From Anaeramoeba flamelloides (lineage: Eukaryota > Metamonada > Anaeramoebidae): 64,000 nucleotides of DNA. Within the stretch, counting starts at the first letter, position 1; each line of letters starts with the position of its first letter. The stretch spans positions 3,968,001-4,032,000 of the forward strand of contig JANTQA010000047.1 in NCBI GenBank assembly GCA_027625915.1, in the 5' to 3' direction. Below, in pieces: positions 57,125-64,000 of the stretch. The notes under the pieces are model-generated. The model was given only the letters and a program-made list of their open reading frames with translations. It searched no databases and was not told where the DNA came from. Position numbers and translations under genes: made by a program.

Positions 57125-59642
57125 TTAATCAAAATAAAATCATATGATCTCAATTCCAAAAATTCAAATTTAGAAAGAAAAAAGCCAATCTTTTCAGTGT
57201 TTTATATTTCCCAAGATGCTTAGATTTAGAGTTTAAGATAAAATCATCCTCTTTAAACACAAAAATGATTTAATTTATCTCAATTTGTGGTTGTTCTATA
57301 ATCCATTATATTCACCATTTAAGGATTTTGGCAGGATATTTTTTTGTTAAGAAATTATCGCTACCATAGATTCTGATTGAATTAAAGTATGATGTAATTT
57401 GGTTTAAATGATATAAGTACTATATAGTTCAAATAGCAGGAGAAATTTGTTAAAAATATTATTGAATATGATTTTATAACATTTTTTATTAAGGAAAACA
57501 TTTAAAATTTGTGATTTTGAACATTTATTTTTCAATTGCTTTGCCTAATATAAAGATATAAACTCAAAACTATAACGATGACAGTATTTTAAAAATACTA
57601 TTAGGAACGTCCCAAAAGTAACTTTTTTATCACTTTTTCAAAGTTTATGATTTATCCAATGATTATGGAAATAGAAACATAAAGAATCTTTATATTAGTG
57701 TCTTTTCAATGAAACTAACTGTGCTATCAACTATAAACACCATTACAAAAATCTGTCACTCTCAAAATGAAAATAAACAAAAAAAAAAAACAAAACCTCA
57801 ATTTTTTATATTTTTCAAAGTTTAAAATTAAATCAATTTAAAGTTACCCATGTGATTTTTTTTTGTAACTCTTTTTATCTAAAGGGTAAAGAAAAAGAAA
57901 GAAAAAAATAATAACAATTAAAATAGATGTTTCCAAAATTTTGAAATGAGTGGATCTAAAAAATTGTATTAACAAATTTTGAAATTTAATTAATAATTTT
58001 TAATCGATCAAATGTTTAGGGAACTTAATACTAATTTTTATGTGTTTTTTATATTTAATTGAAAATAATTTTGGCCTTTATCAATTTTCATCAAAAAAAA
58101 TTCAAATCCAAAAAAAAAAAAAAAAAATTATGAAATTGGGCAAAGTAAAATGAAAATAAAAAAAGAAAAGACAAATAAAATATTAATATATTAATATATT
58201 TATAAAAATCACTTATTTTCTAATTTCAGGAAACTTTAATGTTATTATTTTTTCAATAATTAAAACTATCAAAAAAAGTTAAATTTTTTTTTATATTTAT
58301 TAAAAATGATCAAGAGTTAAAGTAATTTATCCGTTGAAAATAGAATTTTGAAGTGACTAATTTTTTAATTTGTAATTTAAAGAGTTTCTAAGGTATAAAC
58401 AGTATCTTGATACATTTTAAACTTAATTTGGTTTTCAATATTCGATTTATATTTTTTCTATTTTTAAAATATCAGTTTTATATATCGTTTGCTGATTTTA
58501 AACATAATTTACTTTTCAAAAAAAATTAAAATTGTTTTTTAGTTCATATATCTGAAAATAATTTGTTAAGATTCCTTCTGATTTGTCAAAAAAATCTATT
58601 CCTTAATTATTTAATTTTTTAAAAACAATTTAATTTTGTATTGACATAATAAACATTCTGGAACTAGTTTAAAATGTTATTTTTTTCAACTTTCGAGTCA
58701 TTTATGAATTTTTAGAATTTTAAATTTGTCTCAAAATCAAGATTTTTTCCAAAATACTTGATATATTATACTAATACTAATATTATTTTTAATTAATTAG
58801 ATAATTTTTAGTACAGTTTGACTTATTTATATTTTCCAAGATTTTTGAATAATAAAATTATAATATAAGTTCATTTTGAATACAAACGTACTTTAATTGT
58901 AGACTCTGTGATATATTTTAATCACTAAAGCAATTTTATTTCAAAAATCCAAAAATGTGAAAACATAATTTTGTGATCTAAAAAAATATAGTTTTGAATT
59001 GATATCACATGTATTTAGAATGATAATACTTTGCAATTTAATTTTGAAATAAAACTCCCAATAATGTTGTCTTTTACTAAAAATACAAATTTTGTATTTA
59101 TTTTTTCAAAATTTATTATACACCACATATTGGTTTGTTCTAATTAGTAATAAATACACATAAATATTTCTATTTTTTTAAAAAAAAAATATTTTAAAGA
59201 TTGTTTTTTTCACAGTAATGAACTGAGAATTATAAATAATTTTTTGTGACTTTTTTAGAATATTTATTCTAATTAATTTTTATTTACTCAAAAATGTTCT
59301 TATTGTATTATGATTGGTGTATACCTAATGGTTTAAACCTTAAGAATTATTCATTTTAATATTTAATAGTTTTATATTAAGAAAATTCTTTCTGATACCA
59401 TGAGATTTTATTTCAAAAAGTCAATTAATTTTCAAAATGGGTTTTCTGATATGTATAAAGAGTAATAAGGGTTTAGTTATGATAAATTTTCACACTGATA
59501 AAAATCAATAAATAAAAAAACAAAAAAATGAATAATTAAAATGAAAATCACTAATTAGTATTTATCTTATTAACAATCAAATTTAATATTATTGATGATT
59601 TGGGGGGTGTGGCGTTCTTTTTGAAAAAATATTTTATGTATA

Positions 59643-59835
59643 CAGTCAGTTCTACTTTTAATACACAAACTTTCAACAAAATTTAGGTCACAAAAAAATC
59701 TCAAATTAGGGCACAAAATTTGTAATTTTTTGTTACAATTTATTTTACTAGAATCTGAATTTTATGCCTTAACTTGAGATTTTTATTGTACCTTAAATAT
59801 CTTTGAAAGTTTGTGCCTTAAAGTGGAACTGACTG
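59643..59835. mobile_element. Fold-back MITE, family C copy 2 (193 bp)
   Basis: CAGTCAGTTCTACTTTTAAT on the left is mirrored by a right arm ending AAAGTGGAACTGACTG. TA lies on both sides. It is a diverged relative of 24017-24214. It abuts a TA microsatellite and, 25 bases on, Tc1/mariner copy 2. Confidence 0.85.
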
Positions 59836-59860
59836 TATATATATATATATATATATAAAA

Positions 59861-60925
59861 ACTCAATTCCAAAAAATGGGACACAAAAAAAAAAATTACA
59901 TTAATAAAAATATACTTCAAAATACATGATACTTAAACATTAAAATAATAAAAGATCTGAAAATATTTAATTAATACTATTTATATATTTTATAGTAAAT
60001 TTAAAATTCAATTCAAAAAATAAAAAAGAAAAAATAAAAAAAAGTGTGCCCCTATTTTTGGAACACGGTTACCAAAAAATCCATTTTTATTGAAAGAAAA
60101 ATTAATATAAACTATTAATAGATTCAGCTTTTTTTTGATAACTAAATCTATCCTTATATCTAGAGTTTACTAATTTTGTAAGGTTTCCCAACTCAAAGTA
60201 TTCCATACATTAATGAAAATTTTAATAAATTCTTCTCCGTTTTTTGGATTACAATTTTTCAGTTTAGTATCCATAATTGACCATAAATTCTCAATTTCTT
60301 TTGAATCTGGGTAATTGGGGGTCAAGGGTCCAGAACATTACATCCACAGTTTAAGTAAGTTTGATTTTTTTTTTTGAAGTGTGTGGACAAGCTTCATCCT
60401 TTTGGAAAATCCATTTCAACTCACCATATTCTGAATTGGCAAGTTGAATTACATTTGATTTTTTGAAAATATCATTAATAATACATTCAGTATTCACACT
60501 TCCATTAATGGTAATAAGGTCTGTTTGTAGTCCATGTGCTCTAGCACCCAATATCATGATTTTTTTTTCAAAAAAATTTTTTCTCGATAAAAAAAGAATC
60601 TTTTTACATTTTTGAGAGAGAAAAAAATTTTTTCTTGTGATCAGAATCAAAACTTTTAAATTTCATTTTAAAGTGATTTTGAGATTTTCAAAAAGTTTTG
60701 TCAAAAATTTTAATTTTTTTTTTATTTGACAAAAAAGACTACAAAAAAAATCAAAAAAATTATTGAAAATCAAAAATCAAAAAATAATGAAAAAAAATGA
60801 TAAATAATTAACTTTAAAATTATTTCTATTGATTGTTAATATCTAATGTTTCTATTTAAGAGTCAAATATCACTTTTCTTAGAATTAAATTGATTTTGAA
60901 GGTGTGCCCCAATTTTTGGAATTGA

Positions 60926-60926
<1 letters not shown>
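59861..60926 (-). mobile_element. Tc1/mariner transposon copy 2 with broken transposase (about 1066 bp)
   Basis: The ends are ACTCAATTCC and its complement, set between TA microsatellites on both sides. It is almost the same as 47004-48049: a few substitutions (for example GCTTCATCC for GCTCCATCC) and about 29 extra bases near 60702-60730. The minus-strand frame 60650-60351 covers the middle of the transposase (MILGARAHGL ... WIFQKDEACPHTSK). The third-acid block SKEIENLWSIM follows in another frame. The N-terminal half is missing. Near-identity to copy 1 implies recent movement, presumably by a transposase supplied elsewhere. Confidence 0.9.
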
Positions 60927-60971
<45 letters not shown>

Positions 60972-61413
60972 AAATTTCATTCAAAGTTATAACTTGGATG
61001 CTAAATGGATGTGTATGTTTTGATGATCAATATCTTGAAAATTTTTTTCCTTAGATACAGAAATTTTTTTTTTTATTTTTTATTCAAAAAGAAAAATTGA
61101 AAGTTAGCTTCTCTGAAAATAAAATCAATCAATCTCAAGTCTAAAAAAAAAACAAAAAAATTTTGTATGAAATTATTATTTATTTCCTTTTAATAAGATA
61201 GTTCAAAATCGATTTAAATATATTTTCTCCCCCCTTTTTACATAATAATTTTCTAAATAAATAATATTTTATAAAAAAACAAAATGAATTAATATGATTA
61301 AAAATATAATAATTATTGTATTCAAATATAAAATACTATGTAAAAAAAATAAAATAATAAATAAATCATTAAAATCAAAAATAAAATCAAAAACCTCGTC
61401 TGAATTAAAAAGA

Positions 61414-63507
61414 TTAAAGGAATTTAGATTTTTCAACAATGTAAGACAAGGAAAATTTTCGAATTGAAAATTTACTTTCAAACAATGATTCGTCTACACT
61501 CCAATTTCTCATTAAAGATTTATTTGATTTTTCAAGGTTATCAAATTTTGTACGAGTTTTCTCGTCAAGTAGAAAGGTGTTTTTGATTTTATATCGGCTG
61601 TTTATTGCCAGATTGGAATTTTTTTGGGCATTATTTAATTGATCAAGTTCCATGGAATTTGCCGAGTTTAAAAAGTCCTCATCTTCAGAGGAATCTCCCC
61701 AGTCGATCTCGTCATCGTTGCCCTCCCATTTATGCTTTTCTGCATTGAATTTCATTCCATTGAATTCCGTAAATGTCATTGTGGAGTCGATATTTGAAAT
61801 CAAGGTTGGGCCCTTCAGATCAAAGGCGTCCAATTCGTGCTCATTGCCTTCCCATTCCTGTGTGTCGGGGTTATACCTCATCTCCCCTTGAACGTTGGGC
61901 AGTTGGGGCATATCACTTTTAGTGATCAGCTTTATCTTTGACTTTTTATTGACATTCCCATTCCCATTCCCCTTCCCATTAACATTCACAGTCACATTCC
62001 CATTCCCATTCCCATTCTGTTTGTGTTGGATACCGCACTTATTGTTCATACCTTTTTGTTGATTTGTATTACTGGTGTTATTTTTTGTTGTTTTGCTTGC
62101 AATGCTATGATCCTGTTGGTCATTTATTTCTTGGAATCGTTTTAACTTTTTTCGAACTTTCTTTGGGTCAGCATTATATTTCGTTTTCCTGTTTTTTTGC
62201 CTTTCCTCTTTTCCCAAAAACCTCCTTTCTTTATTGATTTCCCTTTCGATCTCTTTTTGGTTTTGTTTCAGAAAATCAATGTCAAATTGCGAAAGGAATT
62301 GCTTAAATTGCTCCATCTTGATCCGGTTGAGATCGGTGGTTTTTAATTTTTTAATTTTATTAATTCGTTCCTTTTCTAGTTCGGGGAAATCGCTAAAGCT
62401 TTCGTCCAACGTAATTTCCCGATGCTTTAATACCCTCTTTTCAGTTTTTTTGTCCAGCTTCGATAAACCCATCTTTCTTTTTAAGATCCGTTCTTGAATT
62501 GGCGTTTTTAAACGCGTTTCAAAATTTGGATCAATTTCTAAATCATCATAAATGGAATTGTTTCGATCCACTTTCTTTTTCAATTTCTTTTTAATTGGGC
62601 TTTTTTTATTGAGCTGGCTGTACGCTAATCTTTTTTTCGCAATTTGATTTGGCTGTTGTTTTTGCTTTTGTTTTGGATTTTGTTTTTGTTTGTTATTTTT
62701 GTTGATTTGATTCTTTTTTGGGGGTAATGTTTTTACATATTTTTTTCGAAAAGCCGTTTTTTTAGGTGGGCTATTTGAAGAATGAAATCTCGTGGAATTT
62801 TTTGATTTTGGTTTTGGTTTTGATACATTTGTTTTTGTTTTTGTTTTTGCTTTTGTTTTGGAGAAATTTGGATTAGATAGCCTTGGAGAGAGTCGTTTTT
62901 TCTTTGGATTCTTTTGCGACACATATAATAGTCTTGGGGATTTCTTGGGAGACTTATATGGCGACTTAAGTGGCGATTTTTTTAAAGTTTTTCCTAAGGA
63001 TCCTTCGTGGCCGTTGCCTGTGCTTGAAAGGTTTTTTGTTTTAATTTTTAAATTCTTTTGATTCGCGCCTTCCGATTTTAATTTATGAGAATTATTTCCA
63101 GTATTTGTCTTGTTATTTGTTGGCGATCTTTTGGGTTTTTCTGTTGTGTATAATGTTCGTGGCTTTGTTTTTTGATTTTTTTTTTCGGTTTTTGCAAATA
63201 ATTTTTTTTCGGTTGTTTTGGGGCTTGAATTTGTTGTATTTGTTACCTGAATTTTCTTTTTTGGGATTTCTTTTTTTGTGTTTGTCTTGTTATTTGTGGT
63301 TGTGGTTGTGGTTGTGTTTACTTTTATTTGTATTTCTGGTTGTTCTTGTAATTGATCATCTGTTTCGTTGTTTGAATTTTCACCAAGATCGATTTTGTTT
63401 GGTGTAGAAATATTAGAACCAATTTCGAATGTTAATTGATTTTCTTCAGTTACAATTTGGTTTTCTTGAATTAGGGTTTGGTTTGTTTGATTGGCAGTTT
63501 GAGTCAT
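61414..63507 (-). CDS. Lys/Ser/Asn-rich protein with two W-E-G-N motifs (Byr4/Bfa1-like?), 697 residues
   Basis: A single-exon frame with ATG at 63507. The first 330 residues are low-complexity (Thr/Asn/Lys-rich), with Ser-Pro clusters (KSPLKSPYKSPKKSPR, KKRLSPRLSNP). A charged helical middle follows, with FLSQFDIDFLKQNQKEIERE. A (GN)n-like stretch comes next. Near the C-terminus two copies of one motif appear: GEMRYNPDTQEWEGNEHELD (about 541-560) and NGMKFNAEKHKWEGNDDEID (about 583-602). A repeated M-x-(Y/F)-(D/N)-P/A-x5-W-x-G-N-(E/D) unit is, as I recall, found in Byr4/Bfa1-type spindle-checkpoint GAP subunits. The resemblance is from memory and tentative. The SP clusters could be proline-directed kinase sites. 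Expected nuclear or cytoskeletal; no enzyme motif is seen. Confidence 0.65.
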   Translation of the reverse strand: MTQTANQTNQTLIQENQIVTEENQLTFEIGSNISTPNKIDLGENSNNETDDQLQEQPEIQIKVNTTTTTTTNNKTNTKKEIPKKKIQVTNTTNSSPKTTEKKLFAKTEKKNQKTKPRTLYTTEKPKRSPTNNKTNTGNNSHKLKSEGANQKNLKIKTKNLSSTGNGHEGSLGKTLKKSPLKSPYKSPKKSPRLLYVSQKNPKKKRLSPRLSNPNFSKTKAKTKTKTNVSKPKPKSKNSTRFHSSNSPPKKTAFRKKYVKTLPPKKNQINKNNKQKQNPKQKQKQQPNQIAKKRLAYSQLNKKSPIKKKLKKKVDRNNSIYDDLEIDPNFETRLKTPIQERILKRKMGLSKLDKKTEKRVLKHREITLDESFSDFPELEKERINKIKKLKTTDLNRIKMEQFKQFLSQFDIDFLKQNQKEIEREINKERRFLGKEERQKNRKTKYNADPKKVRKKLKRFQEINDQQDHSIASKTTKNNTSNTNQQKGMNNKCGIQHKQNGNGNGNVTVNVNGKGNGNGNVNKKSKIKLITKSDMPQLPNVQGEMRYNPDTQEWEGNEHELDAFDLKGPTLISNIDSTMTFTEFNGMKFNAEKHKWEGNDDEIDWGDSSEDEDFLNSANSMELDQLNNAQKNSNLAINSRYKIKNTFLLDEKTRTKFDNLEKSNKSLMRNWSVDESLFESKFSIRKFSLSYIVEKSKFL

Positions 63508-64000
63508 TTATTTTTAGTTTTTTTTGTTTAATTCAAACAAAAAAAGAAAAACAGATTAAAGATATTCTGTAAAAAAAAGATTTTGTTTGTGTGAAAAAAA
63601 GAATAAAAATGAGTTTTAAATATTAAAAAAATTTTTTCAATCAAGAAAAATGGTTTCACTTCAGTTTTACAAAACACGACATTCGAAAAAAAATTTTTAT
63701 TCCTTTTCTTAATTTTATTCATAAATTCTCAAAATGTTTTTTAAAGCCAACCCTTATGATTTGAAAAAATTTGAGAGTAAAGTTGACTGAATTCTATTCT
63801 GTTGAAAGTTGTGTTCAAAAAAAAGTTCGAAAAGTATTTTTCTATTTTTTAAAAATCAAAATTAATATTTTGTTTTTTTTATTTCAAAGTGTAAATCCAA
63901 CAAGCTTCAAATTTTCGCTTTTTCAAGCATCTTATTTGTCAGAATTTCGTTTTTTTTCATTAAAAAAAGTATTGAACAAATTGTCCTATTCAAATGTGGT
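63508..64000. other. Upstream flank, no gene seen
   Basis: AT-rich 5' flank of the minus-strand 697-residue gene, with A and T runs. A 64-residue minus frame at 63722-63528 is Phe/Lys/Asn-rich and not convincing. No transcription signal stands out. Confidence 0.5.

Larger units (their letters stand above)
56489..61413. other. Intergenic with three DNA elements
   Basis: Holds family D copy 2 (56666-57124), family C copy 2 (59643-59835) and Tc1/mariner copy 2 (59861-60926). The 57130-59640 segment is AT-rich with no gene I can support. Confidence 0.6.

Noticed and set aside
62733-63407. Several antisense frames over the 697-residue gene
   Set aside because: Shadow frames of a low-complexity coding region.
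1-64000. CRISPR arrays, tRNA and rRNA genes, LTR elements
   Set aside because: No regular direct-repeat array, no cloverleaf with a recognisable T-loop, no rRNA core sequence, and no paired long terminal repeats or reverse-transcriptase motifs were seen.

Overview
The window is very AT-rich eukaryotic DNA from a protist, about 20-25% GC by eye and higher inside exons. It has long homopolymer tracts and TA microsatellites. Genes are sparse, and most introns are short (about 50-230 bases), T-rich and GT-AG. An RCC1 protein with two BTB domains, many small TA-flanked inverted-repeat elements and poly-T introns make an Anaeramoeba-like metamonad my best guess. Dictyostelid or other amoebae are not excluded, and nothing here fixes the species.

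Layout. 1-1271: 3' part of a PH-PH-EF-hand gene (+). 3762-10318: RCC1-BTB-BTB gene (-), apparently with a 4.7 kb intron full of transposon relics. 13906-14723: two-exon HAD phosphatase (-). 18972-21018: four-exon type I membrane protein with two MRH (mannose-6-phosphate-receptor-like) domains and a C-terminal YQQL tail (-). 21-29 kb: repeat-rich, including a 1.9 kb palindrome. 29079-30094: four-exon gene of unknown function (+). 34309-39610: PRP19, the U-box/WD40 splicing E3 ligase (+), with a 3.6 kb intron that holds an inverted 243-base copy of its own last exon. 43738-44904: polytopic membrane protein (-). 49702-50600: coiled-coil protein with a (EESS)n tail and an apparent -1 frameshift (+). 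55067-55986: TAF12, a TFIID/SAGA histone-fold subunit (+). 56261-56488: two-exon small gene (+). 61414-63507: Lys/Ser/Asn-rich protein with a repeated W-E-G-N motif (-).

The genes do not form a pathway; this is an ordinary eukaryotic neighbourhood of splicing, transcription, trafficking, metabolic and signalling genes. Several were recovered only by joining short exons (TAF12, the MRH receptor, the four-exon gene, the 54-residue gene and the 5' exon of the HAD gene). Each joined frame runs open to its stop with consistent intron phases.

Mobile DNA is the other main content. There are at least nine families of TA-flanked (or TTA-flanked) inverted-repeat elements. They include two near-identical Tc1/mariner copies with a broken transposase, a 0.55-0.7 kb family present three times, and a fold-back family whose insertion is confirmed by an empty-site copy 2.2 kb away. 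I saw no LTR elements, no viral genes, no CRISPR arrays and no tRNA or rRNA genes.
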